Shown here: one piece after another, positions 18,952-28,408 of the stretch
How the letters are laid out: every line of letters begins with the position of its first letter
Numbering within the stretch: position 1 is the first letter of the stretch
Source: Microbacterium album
GTDB taxonomy: Bacteria; Actinomycetota; Actinomycetes; Actinomycetales; Microbacteriaceae
NCBI RefSeq assembly: GCF_014643695.1
Contig: NZ_BMJY01000001.1
Coordinates: 186,001-250,000, forward strand
DNA: 64,000 nucleotides
Direction: 5' to 3'
Position numbers and translations under genes: made by a program
The notes under the pieces: model-generated
Seen by the model: only the letters and a program-made list of their open reading frames with translations
Databases searched by the model: none
Told to the model about the DNA's origin: nothing

Positions 18952-20532
18952 ATGACCCCTACAACAAAGGAAGCCCAGCGCGCTGAGCTGCACAAGGCGA
19001 TCTGGCGTATCGCCAACGACCTACGCGGCTCGGTGGACGGGTGGGACTTCAAGAGTTACGTGCTCGGCATGCTCTTCTACCGGTTCATCTCCGAGAACCT
19101 CACCGCATACATCAACAGGGGAGAGCACGACGCCGGCGACGAGTCCTTCGACTACGCGAAGCTGCCCGACGACGAGGCGGAGTTCGTCCGGCGTGACGTC
19201 GTTGCGGAGAAGGGCTTCTTCATCCTCCCGAGCGAGCTGTTCGTCAACGTGCGCCGTCGTGCCGCTCACGACGAGAACCTCAACGAGACGCTGGAGCGGG
19301 TGTTCAAGAACATCGAGGGTTCCGCGCTCGGCACCGACTCCGAGGATGACCTGAAGGGGTTGTTCGACGATCTCGACGTCAACAGCAACAAGCTCGGCTC
19401 CACCGTCGCCCGTCGCAACGAGAAGCTCGTGAAGCTGCTGGATGCCATCGGCGACCTGCCGCTGGGCCGCTTCGAGGACAACTCGATCGACCTGTTCGGC
19501 GACGCCTACGAATACCTGATGCAGATGTACGCCGCGAACGCGGGCAAGTCTGGCGGTGAGTACTACACGCCGCAGGAGGTCTCCGAGCTGCTGGCGCGCA
19601 TCGCGGTCTCGGGCAAGAAGTCCGTCAACAAGGTCTACGACCCGGCCGTCGGCTCGGGCTCGCTGCTGCTGAAGTTCGCCAAGGTGCTCGGCAAGAACAA
19701 CGTCCGCCAGGGGTTCTACGGCCAGGAGATCAACCTGACCACGTACAACCTGGCGCGGATCAACATGTTCCTGCACGACATCAACTACGCCGACTTCAAC
19801 CTCGCCCACGGCGACACCCTGACCGAGCCAGCCCACCGGGATGACGAGCCGTTTGAGGCGATTGTCTCCAACCCCCCGTACTCGATCCGCTGGGACGGAG
19901 ACGCGGATCCGCTGCTCATCAACGACGATCGGTACGCGCCGGCAGGCGTGCTGGCGCCGAGATCGAAGGCCGACCTCGCCTTCACAATGCACATGCTCAG
20001 CTGCCTAGCCGTCAACGGCACCGCTGCGATCGTCGAGTTCCCTGGGGTGCTGTACCGCGGGGGAGCGGAGCAGAAGATCCGCAAGTACCTGATCGACAAC
20101 AACTACGTCGACGCCATCATCCAGCTGCCGCCAGACCTCTTCTTCGGCACCACCATCGCGACCTGCATCCTGGTGCTCAAGAAGTCGAAGAAGACCAGCG
20201 ATGTCCTGTTCATCAACGCCTCTGGCGAGTGCAAGCGCGTGGGCAACAAGAATAAACTGCTACCGGGCAACCAGCAGAACATCCTCAGCGCCTACGAGCT
20301 CCGCGAGGACGAAGACCACTTCGCCAAGCTGGTGAGTAACGAGGACATCGCGGCCAATGGCTACAACATCGCCGTGTCGTCCTACGTCGAGGCTGAGGAC
20401 ACGCGCGAGGTCGTGGACATCCAGGCGCTCAATGCCGAGATCGCGCGCATCGTCGCGCGTCAGACTGAGCTGCGCAGCTCTATCGACGAGATCGTCGCTG
20501 ATCTGGAAGCGGGTGGACATGCGGCTGTCTGA
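18952..20532 (+). CDS. hsdM: Type I restriction-modification methyltransferase subunit
   Basis: 526-aa N6-adenine methyltransferase. N-terminal HsdM helical domain (IANDLRGSVDGWDFKSYVLG, characteristic of the EcoR124/type IC group), SAM motif I DPAVGSGSLL from D230, catalytic NPPY at 307-310, C-terminal coiled region that contacts HsdS. The ATG at 18952 has AAGGAG at 18937-18942; a longer frame to 18865 has no good site. It overlaps the DUF4145-like gene by 14 bases. Partners: hsdS and hsdR downstream. Confidence 0.95.
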   Translation: MTPTTKEAQRAELHKAIWRIANDLRGSVDGWDFKSYVLGMLFYRFISENLTAYINRGEHDAGDESFDYAKLPDDEAEFVRRDVVAEKGFFILPSELFVNVRRRAAHDENLNETLERVFKNIEGSALGTDSEDDLKGLFDDLDVNSNKLGSTVARRNEKLVKLLDAIGDLPLGRFEDNSIDLFGDAYEYLMQMYAANAGKSGGEYYTPQEVSELLARIAVSGKKSVNKVYDPAVGSGSLLLKFAKVLGKNNVRQGFYGQEINLTTYNLARINMFLHDINYADFNLAHGDTLTEPAHRDDEPFEAIVSNPPYSIRWDGDADPLLINDDRYAPAGVLAPRSKADLAFTMHMLSCLAVNGTAAIVEFPGVLYRGGAEQKIRKYLIDNNYVDAIIQLPPDLFFGTTIATCILVLKKSKKTSDVLFINASGECKRVGNKNKLLPGNQQNILSAYELREDEDHFAKLVSNEDIAANGYNIAVSSYVEAEDTREVVDIQALNAEIARIVARQTELRSSIDEIVADLEAGGHAAV

Positions 20533-21331
20533 ATTGCTTTCAAAAGCACCGAGCGTCATCTCCGCGCAGGTCGAAGGCTTTCTTGACGATCGCCCGCTCG
20601 CCTGGGGCAAGCACAAGAAGATCAAAGTGGGCAAGATATTCCACAACTTCCATTGCCGCGGCTGTGGTGATGTGCGTACCTTCGAATCGGGTGAGGAGCT
20701 CTACTGTCTCGGTTTAGGTGCTGAGCAGATCAGCATCGACGCAACGTTGCGATGTATGGTCTGTAAGGCCTCTGTGGAAGCTTGGTTTCTCGTCAGTGCT
20801 GACGAGAACATCTCTGGGCGCGCCCCCGAAGTCCGCGTTGACCGCTATGCCGAGAACCTTCGAGATCGGGCGGACCGAATTGGAGCTGTCGACGGTCCCT
20901 TCGCGGACCTTGTCAAACGTGCTCAGCTAGCCTACGAGTGTGGCCTCGGCGCGGGCGCTGTCATTTATCTGCGCAAGATCTTCGAGAAGATCACATGGGA
21001 AGTTGCCGACCTCGTCGGGGTGGAGACCAAGAAGCCAAACGGCAACCCTCGTCCGTTCGCTGCTGTGCTCAAGGAGGTGAACGATCAGCGAATGATCATC
21101 CCGCAGCGGTTTTCGAGTGATGGATACCATCTATTTAGTGAACTTAGTGGGATCATTCACGGTGACTCAAGCGAGACGGAGGCGCTAGAGAAGTTCAAGC
21201 CGTGTCTTCAGCTCGTGCTCGGCGTTGTTGAGGAGGTTAGCCGGGACAATAAGGTCGCCAAGGCGATCGAGGACCTTGGTTGGAACGTCGACGTAATCAA
21301 CGCAATCGCCGAAAAGGAGGACGCCGCATGA
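20519..21331 (+). CDS. Zinc-ribbon DUF4145-like protein inside the type I operon
   Basis: 270-aa protein of unknown function. The N-terminal half has two CxxC pairs (CRGCG and CMVC), a likely zinc ribbon; the C-terminal half (ECGLGAGAVIYLRKIFEKI, then SSDGYHLFSELSGIIHGDSSE) matches DUF4145, an all-helical domain often found beside restriction genes. It overlaps hsdM by 14 bases and hsdS by four (ATGA), so it is made with the complex. An in-frame GTG at 20513 is an alternative start. Base composition is clearly lower in G+C than the flanking chromosome. Possible roles: modulator of restriction, or DNA sensor. Confidence 0.75.
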   Translation: MRLSELLSKAPSVISAQVEGFLDDRPLAWGKHKKIKVGKIFHNFHCRGCGDVRTFESGEELYCLGLGAEQISIDATLRCMVCKASVEAWFLVSADENISGRAPEVRVDRYAENLRDRADRIGAVDGPFADLVKRAQLAYECGLGAGAVIYLRKIFEKITWEVADLVGVETKKPNGNPRPFAAVLKEVNDQRMIIPQRFSSDGYHLFSELSGIIHGDSSETEALEKFKPCLQLVLGVVEEVSRDNKVAKAIEDLGWNVDVINAIAEKEDAA

Positions 21332-22497
21332 ATCGCCTCGGTGAGCTTATCTCGGAACTTGCGCCGAGCGGTGTGCCGTATCTTGCTCTGGGTGACGTCG
21401 CTCGCTATTCAGACACGCGGGTGAATGCGTCTGAACTTGACGAGACGAACTTCGTTGGCGTTGGCAACTTGGTCGCAGATAAGGGCGGTCGTGTCGACGC
21501 GAGCCACCCGCCGAACAGCGCGCGTCTGACTGCGTACGAGCCGGGCGACATTCTCATAGGCAACATCCGTCCATATCTTAGGAAGGTCTGGCGCGCGACG
21601 AACGCGGGGGGCTGTAGCGGGGATGTCCTCGCTATTCGTATCGCGCAAGAGTGTCGCGAATCACTTAATTCTAAGTTCCTCTACTACTTGTTGTCCTCCG
21701 ACGGATTCTTCGCGTACAACATGCGACACGCGAAAGGTGCCAAGATGCCACGCGGCGATAAGCTAGCCATCTTGAGTTTTCGAATTCCCGTCCCGCCTAT
21801 CGAGATTCAGCGCGAAATTGTGGCAGTATTGGATAGGTTCACTCAGCTGGAAGCGGAGCTCGCAGCGCAGCTCGCAGTGGAGCTCGCAGCGCGGCGCGCT
21901 CAGTACTCGTATCATCTGCGGTCTGCTGTTTTGCCCGCAGGTGATATAGCTTGGACGACGCTTGGCCAGGCCACGCTCAACCACGATCGGAAGCGGAGGC
22001 CCGTCACGCGAGCTGACCGTCAGGACGGTGAGTTCCCATACTATGGTGCGAATGGTATTCAAGACTACGTCCACGACTTCCTCTTCGACGGAACCTTCCT
22101 ACTCGTCGGTGAAGATGGAAGCGTAAAGAACCGGGATGGGACTCCGATTCTCAATTGGGCTTCGGGTAAGATCTGGGTGAACAACCATGCGCATGTGCTG
22201 ACTGCTGCGAGCGAAGAGTTTAATCTGCGCTATCTGTACTACTACCTGGCGACGGTAGACGTTACGGCGTACGTCACTGGCGGCACCCAACCGAAAATCA
22301 ATCAGCGGAATCTGAACAAGATTCCTGTGCCCGTTGTGCGGCGAGAGTTTCAGGACCGGGTCGTCATCATGCTGGATAAGTTCGACGCCCTCGTCAATGA
22401 CATCAGTAACGGTCTCCCGGCTGAGCTCGCTGCGCGTCGTAAACAATACGAGTACTACTGCGACCGCTTGCTGACCTTCAAGGAGCTCGCGGCATGA
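21328..22497 (+). CDS. hsdS: Type I restriction-modification specificity subunit
   Basis: 389-aa DNA-recognition subunit with two target-recognition domains (about 15-165 and 205-345), each followed by a conserved helical spacer: LDRFTQLEAELAA...ARRAQY in the middle and LDKFDALVNDISNGLPAELAARRKQY at the C-terminus, the type IC (EcoR124-like) pattern. The middle spacer holds three 4-residue repeats (ELAA, QLAV, ELAA; residues 177-188). AAAAGGAGG precedes the ATG. G+C is low (a 60-base sample at 21661-21720 counts to about 43%), as usual for mobile specificity genes. Target sequence unknown. Confidence 0.95.
   Translation: MNRLGELISELAPSGVPYLALGDVARYSDTRVNASELDETNFVGVGNLVADKGGRVDASHPPNSARLTAYEPGDILIGNIRPYLRKVWRATNAGGCSGDVLAIRIAQECRESLNSKFLYYLLSSDGFFAYNMRHAKGAKMPRGDKLAILSFRIPVPPIEIQREIVAVLDRFTQLEAELAAQLAVELAARRAQYSYHLRSAVLPAGDIAWTTLGQATLNHDRKRRPVTRADRQDGEFPYYGANGIQDYVHDFLFDGTFLLVGEDGSVKNRDGTPILNWASGKIWVNNHAHVLTAASEEFNLRYLYYYLATVDVTAYVTGGTQPKINQRNLNKIPVPVVRREFQDRVVIMLDKFDALVNDISNGLPAELAARRKQYEYYCDRLLTFKELAA
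21856..21891 (+). repeat. Three 12-base tandem repeats in the hsdS spacer
   Basis: GAGCTCGCAGCG, CAGCTCGCAGTG, GAGCTCGCAGCG: units 1 and 3 identical, unit 2 differs at two positions. In frame they code ELAA-QLAV-ELAA. In EcoR124 the number of 12-base (TAEL) repeats at this same place sets the spacing of the two half-sites recognised, so a copy-number change here could switch specificity. Confidence 0.9.
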
Positions 22498-25400
22498 GTG
22501 ACGCGCCTGCTCGCAAGTACGACCCGATCGCCGTCTCCGCCGAGAGCACAGTTGTCGCTGAGTACGTTCCGGATGCTCCCGTCGAGTATGCCTACCAGTC
22601 GGAGGCCGCGCTCGAGCGGGAGATGATCCGTCTGCTCGAGGCGCAGGCGTACGAGTATCTGCCGGTGAGCTCCGAGGCGCAGCTCGTCGCTAACCTCCGT
22701 TCCCAGCTTGAGGCGCTCAACAACTTCACGTTCTCGGATGCCGAGTGGGACGTGTTCTTCTCGACGCGCATTGCCGGGCGCAACGACGGCATCGTCGAGA
22801 AGACCCTGCGCATCCAGGGAGACCACGTCCAGACCCTCAAGCGGGATGACGGGGCGACCAAGAACATCTCCCTCATTGACAAGAAGAACGTCCACAACAA
22901 CCGTCTGCAGGTCATCAACCAGTACGAGATGGCCAAGGGCGACGAGCGCGACGGCGGCGGCAACTATGCCAACCGCTACGACGTGACCGTGTTGGTCAAT
23001 GGCCTCCCGATGGTCCATGTCGAGCTGAAGCGCCGCGGCGTCGACATCCGTGAGGCGTTCAACCAGATCGACCGCTATCAGCGCGACAGCTTCTGGGCGG
23101 GCTCCGGCCTCTTTGAGTATGTGCAACTGTTCGTCATCAGCAACGGCACGCTGACGAAGTACTACTCCAACAGCACCCGCGCCAAGCACCTCAAGGAAGC
23201 GAGCGCCAAGCCTGGCCGCGGCAAGCAGTCGAGCAACTCGTTCGAGTTCACCTCGTGGTGGGCGGACGCGCAGAATAGGCCGATCCAGGATCTGACGGCC
23301 TTCGTCAAGACGTTCTTCGCCAAGCACGCTCTGCTCAACATCCTCACGAAGTACTGCGTGCTGACGGTCGACCGTGACCTGCTGGTCATGCGCCCGTACC
23401 AGATCGTGGCGACCGAGCGGATCCTGCAGAGGATCGCGATCGCTACCAACTACAAGAAGCTCGGCACGATCGAAGCCGGTGGCTATGTCTGGCACACCAC
23501 AGGCTCGGGCAAGACCCTGACTTCGTTCAAGGCCGCGCAGCTCGCCTCAAAGCTGCCAGACGTCAGCAAGGTGCTCTTTGTCGTCGACCGCAAGGACCTC
23601 GACTACCAGACTATGCGCGAGTACGACCGGTTCGAGAAGGGGGCCGCCAACTCGAACGCGTCGACGGCGGTCCTCAAGGCGCAGCTGGAGGATCCGAACG
23701 CTCGGATCATCATCACGACGATCCAGAAGCTCGCCACGTTCATCAAGGCGAACAAGGGGCACGAGATCTACTCAGGCCACGTCGTGATCATCTTCGACGA
23801 GTGCCACCGCTCGCAGTTCGGCGACATGCACGCGGCCATCACGAAGGCGTTCAAGCGCTACAACCTGTTCGGTTTCACCGGCACCCCGATCTTCGCCGCC
23901 AACGCGGACACGGGCGGCAACCCGACGCTTCGCACCACGGCGCAGGCGTTCGGCTGCTTCCTGCACGGCGACCCCGCGACGTGCCCGCCTGAGGCGCACC
24001 AGATGGCCATCCACACCTACACGATCGTCGACGCGATCACCGACAAGAACGTGCTGCCGTTCAAGATCGACTACGTCAACACTGTGAAGGTCGGCACCGT
24101 CATCGACAAGCAGGTGCCCGCCATCGACGCCGAGAAGGCGCTGCTGGATCCGCGCCGCATCCGCGAGATCGTGAAGTACACGCTCGAGCACTTCGACCAG
24201 AAGACCAAACGCGACGTCGCCGGCTACGAGCACTCAATCGTCACCAACGTCGCCGAGTCTGTCCGTGCCCGCCGGGCAATCGAAGCCATCCGCGAGAAGA
24301 AGCGAGTCCGGGGCTTCAACGCCCTGTTCGCGACGGCATCGATCGATGCTGCGCGTCGCTACTACAACCAGTTCCAGATCCAGATGGAGGAGCTGCCGGC
24401 CGATCGGCGCCTGAAGGTTGGGCTAATCTTCTCCTACGGAGCCAATGACGCAGTCGACGACGGGATCCTCGACGACGAGGCGTTCGAGACCGACGCCCTG
24501 AGCATGGACGTTCGAAGCTTCCTCGAGGACGCCATCCAGGACTACAACCACATGTTCGGGACGAGCTATGACACAAGCTCGGACAAGTTCCAGAACTACT
24601 ACAAGGACCTGTCGCAGCGGATGAAGAACCGCGAGATCGACCTGGTCATCGTCGTGAACATGTTCCTCACCGGCTTCGATGCCACCACGATGAACACCCT
24701 GTTCGTCGACAAGAACCTCCGCGCTCACGGCCTTATTCAGGCCTACTCGCGCACCAACCGCATCCTCAACTCCGTCAAGACTTACGGGCACATCGTCGCC
24801 TTCCGCGACCTTGAGGAGGAGACCAACGCTGCGCTCGAGCTGTTCGGCAACAAGGACGCTCGCGGCGTCGTGCTGCTCAAGCCGTTCGGTGACTACTACA
24901 CCGAGTACGCCGACAAGGTCACCGAGCTGCTCGAGAACTTCCCGCTCGGACAGCAGATCATCGGCGAGGCCGCGCAGAAGCAGTTCATCCAGCTGTTCGG
25001 CGCCATCCTGCGCCTGCAGAACATCCTGACCTCGTTCGATGAGTTCGCCGACCAGGACCCACTCACCGAGCGGCAGCACCAGGACTACCGCAGCGTCTAC
25101 CTCGATCTCTACGCCGAGTGGCGCCCCAAGACCGACGGCGACAAGGAACTGATCAACGACGATGTCGTCTTCGAGATCGAGCTCGTCAAGCAGGTCGAGA
25201 TCAACGTCGACTACATCCTCATGCTCGTCGAGAAGTACCGCAGTTCGTTCGGCGACGGAGAGAACAAGGAGATCCGCGCCGAAATCGCGCGCGCCGTCGA
25301 CGCGAGCCCGAGCCTGCGCAGCAAGCGTGACTTGGTCGAGAACTTCGTCGACTCGGTTTCTGTGGACGGCACGGTCGATGAGCAGTGGAGTGCGTTCGTT

Positions 25401-25652
25401 GCTGCGAAGCGCGAGGCGGAGCTCAACGCGATCATTGAGCAGGAGAACCTCAAGCCTGACCAGACGCGTGAGTTTGTCGATACTGCGTTCCGAGATGGCC
25501 AGCTGCGGACGACGGGCACCGAGATCACACGCATCCTGCCGCCTGTGTCCCGCTTCAACCGGGTCGCTGGCCACGGCGAGAAGAAGAAGCGCGTCGTCGA
25601 GGCCCTGGCGCGGTTCTTCGAGCGGTTTGCAGGACTCGGGACTGGGGACTAG
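22494..25652 (+). CDS. hsdR: Type I restriction enzyme, nuclease-translocase subunit
   Basis: 1052-aa HsdR of the EcoR124 group. N-terminal PD-(D/E)xK nuclease (VHVELKRRG; E177 and K179), SF2 translocase with Walker A HTTGSGKT (334-341), DECH box (435-438), FTGTPIF, MFLTGFDA and LIQAYSRTNRI, then a helical C-terminal domain that binds the methylase core. ATGA overlap with hsdS. All motifs are intact, so the system looks functional. Confidence 0.96.
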   Translation: MSDAPARKYDPIAVSAESTVVAEYVPDAPVEYAYQSEAALEREMIRLLEAQAYEYLPVSSEAQLVANLRSQLEALNNFTFSDAEWDVFFSTRIAGRNDGIVEKTLRIQGDHVQTLKRDDGATKNISLIDKKNVHNNRLQVINQYEMAKGDERDGGGNYANRYDVTVLVNGLPMVHVELKRRGVDIREAFNQIDRYQRDSFWAGSGLFEYVQLFVISNGTLTKYYSNSTRAKHLKEASAKPGRGKQSSNSFEFTSWWADAQNRPIQDLTAFVKTFFAKHALLNILTKYCVLTVDRDLLVMRPYQIVATERILQRIAIATNYKKLGTIEAGGYVWHTTGSGKTLTSFKAAQLASKLPDVSKVLFVVDRKDLDYQTMREYDRFEKGAANSNASTAVLKAQLEDPNARIIITTIQKLATFIKANKGHEIYSGHVVIIFDECHRSQFGDMHAAITKAFKRYNLFGFTGTPIFAANADTGGNPTLRTTAQAFGCFLHGDPATCPPEAHQMAIHTYTIVDAITDKNVLPFKIDYVNTVKVGTVIDKQVPAIDAEKALLDPRRIREIVKYTLEHFDQKTKRDVAGYEHSIVTNVAESVRARRAIEAIREKKRVRGFNALFATASIDAARRYYNQFQIQMEELPADRRLKVGLIFSYGANDAVDDGILDDEAFETDALSMDVRSFLEDAIQDYNHMFGTSYDTSSDKFQNYYKDLSQRMKNREIDLVIVVNMFLTGFDATTMNTLFVDKNLRAHGLIQAYSRTNRILNSVKTYGHIVAFRDLEEETNAALELFGNKDARGVVLLKPFGDYYTEYADKVTELLENFPLGQQIIGEAAQKQFIQLFGAILRLQNILTSFDEFADQDPLTERQHQDYRSVYLDLYAEWRPKTDGDKELINDDVVFEIELVKQVEINVDYILMLVEKYRSSFGDGENKEIRAEIARAVDASPSLRSKRDLVENFVDSVSVDGTVDEQWSAFVAAKREAELNAIIEQENLKPDQTREFVDTAFRDGQLRTTGTEITRILPPVSRFNRVAGHGEKKKRVVEALARFFERFAGLGTGD

Positions 25653-25934
25653 GAGCACCGTGAGGATCGCGAGCGCAGCGATTCACAGCCACCGCCGCTC
25701 TGTTCTGGCCCGCTTCCTCGGCTAACTCCGCCCGGGAAACACCCACCCCACCGACGCGCGTCCCTCTGGTATCCTGAAGCGTCACGCGTGTGCGTGGGGT
25801 CCGGCGTCGCCGGGCAGGCCCACCGCGTGGCGTACGACAATCCAACCACCGCCTCGGCTCGTCCGTGGACCCGCACGTCCGTGAGGGTCTCGTGCCGAAG
25901 GCCCGATCATCAACCCCATAAGGCAAACCACTAC
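25653..25934 (+). promoter_or_regulatory. rpsA promoter and structured leader
   Basis: No gene is seen in these 282 bases. TATCCT at 25770-25775 is a good -10 candidate, giving a leader of roughly 150 bases. The leader contains a tight hairpin (CCGGC 25801-25805 with GCCGG 25809-25813) within a weaker outer stem. It may carry autoregulation by S1, as known for other bacteria, but nothing here proves it. The region also marks the right edge of the restriction island. Confidence 0.4.
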
Positions 25935-27389
25935 ATGACTAACGTAACGACCGCCCCGGCCACCAAGCAGGTCGCGATCAACGACATCGGCTCTGCTGAG
26001 GACTTCCTGGCCGCGGTCGAGAAGACTCTCAAGTCCTTCAACGACGGCGACATCATCGAGGGCACGATCGTGAAGATCGACCGCGACGAGGTGCTGCTGG
26101 ACGTGAGCTTCAAGACCGAGGGTGTCATCCCCTCGCGCGAGCTCTCCATCAAGCACGACGTCGACCCGAACGAGGTCGTCAGCGTCGGCGACGTCGTCGA
26201 GGCGCTTGTTCTCCAGAAGGAGGACAAGGAAGGACGTCTGATCCTGTCGAAGAAGCGCGCGCAGTACGAGCGCGCCTGGGGCGACGTGGAGAAGATCAAG
26301 GAGAACGACGGCGTCGTCACCGGCACCGTCATCGAGGTCGTCAAGGGCGGCCTCATCGTCGACATCGGCCTGCGCGGCTTCCTGCCGGCGTCGCTCATCG
26401 AGCTGCGCCGCGTCCGCGACCTCACGCCGTACCTCGGCCAGGAGATCGAGGCGAAGATCCTCGAGCTCGACAAGAACCGCAACAACGTCGTGCTCTCGCG
26501 CCGCGCCCTCCTCGAGGAGACGCAGTCGGCTACGCGCACGCAGTTCCTCAACAACCTGCACAAGGGCCAGGTCCGCAAGGGCGTCGTCTCGTCGATCGTC
26601 AACTTCGGTGCGTTCGTCGACCTCGGCGGCGTAGACGGCCTCGTGCACGTCTCGGAGCTGTCGTGGAAGCACATCGAGCACGCCTCCGAGGTCGTCGAGG
26701 TGGGCCAGGAGGTCACCGTCGAGATCCTCGAGGTCGACCTCGACCGCGAGCGCGTCTCCCTGTCGCTGAAGGCGACGCAGGAGGACCCGTGGCAGGTCTT
26801 CGCCCGCACCCACGCGATCGGCCAGATCACGCCGGGCAAGGTCACCAAGCTGGTTCCGTTCGGTGCGTTCGTCCGCGTCGCCGACGGCATCGAGGGCCTC
26901 GTGCACATCTCGGAGCTGTCGAGCAAGCACGTCGAGCTCGCCGAGCAGGTCGTGTCGGTGGGCGAGGAGGTCTTCGTCCGCGTCATCGACATCGACCTCG
27001 ACCGTCGCCGCATCTCGCTCTCGCTCAAGCAGGCGAACGAGCTCGTGGACGTCAACGGCACCGAGTTCGACCCGGCGCTGTACGGCATGGTCACCGAGTA
27101 CGACGAGAACGGCGAGTACAAGTACCCCGAGGGCTTCGACCCGGAGACCAACCAGTGGCTCGAGGGCTTCGACGAGGCCCGCGAGAAGTGGGAGCAGGAG
27201 TACGCCGCCGCTCAGGCGCGCTGGGAGGCCCACAAGGCTCAGGTGGCGAAGGCCGCCGAGGCCGAGGCCGCCGCGGGCGAGGACTTCGGCGGTGCCGCCG
27301 GCTCGTTCAGCTCGGAGGCCGCCGGTGCCGGCACCCTCGCCGACGACGAGGCCCTCGCCGCACTGCGCGAGAAGCTCGCCGGTCGCTGA
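25935..27389 (+). CDS. rpsA: 30S ribosomal protein S1
   Basis: 484-aa S1 with four S1 (OB-fold) RNA-binding repeats at about residues 38-105, 123-190, 211-278 and 296-363; repeats 3 and 4 share FGAFV and GLVHxSELS. The tail (from about 385) is acidic and Ala-rich, as in actinobacterial S1. The ATG at 25935 is where family similarity begins. In many actinobacteria coaE follows closely; here about 12 kb of other genes intervenes. Confidence 0.97.
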   Translation: MTNVTTAPATKQVAINDIGSAEDFLAAVEKTLKSFNDGDIIEGTIVKIDRDEVLLDVSFKTEGVIPSRELSIKHDVDPNEVVSVGDVVEALVLQKEDKEGRLILSKKRAQYERAWGDVEKIKENDGVVTGTVIEVVKGGLIVDIGLRGFLPASLIELRRVRDLTPYLGQEIEAKILELDKNRNNVVLSRRALLEETQSATRTQFLNNLHKGQVRKGVVSSIVNFGAFVDLGGVDGLVHVSELSWKHIEHASEVVEVGQEVTVEILEVDLDRERVSLSLKATQEDPWQVFARTHAIGQITPGKVTKLVPFGAFVRVADGIEGLVHISELSSKHVELAEQVVSVGEEVFVRVIDIDLDRRRISLSLKQANELVDVNGTEFDPALYGMVTEYDENGEYKYPEGFDPETNQWLEGFDEAREKWEQEYAAAQARWEAHKAQVAKAAEAEAAAGEDFGGAAGSFSSEAAGAGTLADDEALAALREKLAGR

Positions 27390-27408
27390 TCCACAGCTGA
27401 CCTGACGT

Positions 27409-27458
27409 AACGGGGCCGAATCCCCACAGGCTCTACCGCCTGGGGATCCGGCCCCGTT
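27409..27458 (+). terminator. Strong terminator after rpsA
   Basis: AACGGGGCCG (27409-27418) pairs with CGGCCCCGTT (27449-27458); inside, ATCCCCA (27420-27426) and AGG (27428-27430) pair with CCT and TGGGGAT (27439-27447), leaving an 8-base loop and minor bulges. A second copy of the left arm (CGTAACGGGGCCG) at 27482-27494 could pair with the same right arm. Confidence 0.85.
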
Positions 27459-27556
27459 CGTCGTTCCCGCGCGGCTTCGCGCGTAACGGGGCCGTCGTAT
27501 GACGCTGTGTTGCGCTCCGACGCGCGGCGAGACGGCGCTTCCGCGAGCATGGGGGC

Positions 27557-28408
27557 ATGCCCGCCACGCTGACGTCGCCGCGCCCGACGCGCACCGCCGC
27601 CGCTGCGGGCGTCGTCGCGCTCTCCGGCGTCTCGCGCGCGTTCGACGGCCCGCGGGGATCCCGCGAGGTGCTCCGCGGCGTCGACCTCGAACTCGCCGCG
27701 GGCGAGATCCTGTCGGTCGTCGGGCCCTCGGGCGGCGGGAAATCGACCCTGCTGCGCCTCATCGGCGGGCTGGACGTGCCCACCACGGGCGCGATCACGA
27801 TCGACGGCACGCCGGTCGCCGACACGGATGCCCGCACCGCGGTGGCCTTCCAGGAGCCGCGTCTGCTGCCGTGGCGCACGCTCGCCCAGAACGTCGCGAT
27901 CGGCCTGCCGCGCGGCACCGGCAAGCGCGCCGGGCGCGAGCGCGTCGCCGAGCTGCTGCGCCTGGTCGGCCTCGAGCACGCGGCCGAGCTGCGCCCGCGC
28001 GAGGTCTCCGGCGGCATGGCCCAGCGGGCGTCGCTCGCGCGCGCCCTCGCCCGCAACCCCGACGTGCTGCTGCTCGACGAGCCCTTCGGCGCGCTCGACG
28101 CCCTGACGCGTCTGCGCATGCAGGACCTGCTGCTCGACATCCACGCGGCCCAGCCGACGACCGTGCTGCTCGTCACGCACGACGTCGAGGAGGCGCTCTA
28201 CCTCGGCGACCGCGTGCTGCTGCTGCGCTCGCTTGCCGACGCCACGTCCGAGACGACCGCCGACGCCGCACCCACGTCGCTCGCGCGCATGGTTCACGTG
28301 CCGGGCGAGCGCCCGCGCGACCGCGCCGCCGCCGAGCTCGCACAGCTGCGCGCGGGGCTCCTGGAGGGGCTCGGCGTCGACACCCACCACCACGAGGAGA
28401 ACTCATGA
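27557..28408 (+). CDS. Sulfonate/nitrate-type ABC transporter ATPase
   Basis: 283-aa ATPase of the SsuB/TauB/NrtD group. Walker A GPSGGGKST, signature VSGGMAQRASLARAL, Walker B VLLLDEPFGALD, switch His THDVEEAL. A C-terminal extension of about 60 residues is unconserved. First of three genes; ATGA overlap with the binding protein. The ribosome site is weak, so the start at 27557 is less sure than the identity. Confidence 0.9.
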   Translation: MPATLTSPRPTRTAAAAGVVALSGVSRAFDGPRGSREVLRGVDLELAAGEILSVVGPSGGGKSTLLRLIGGLDVPTTGAITIDGTPVADTDARTAVAFQEPRLLPWRTLAQNVAIGLPRGTGKRAGRERVAELLRLVGLEHAAELRPREVSGGMAQRASLARALARNPDVLLLDEPFGALDALTRLRMQDLLLDIHAAQPTTVLLVTHDVEEALYLGDRVLLLRSLADATSETTADAAPTSLARMVHVPGERPRDRAAAELAQLRAGLLEGLGVDTHHHEENS

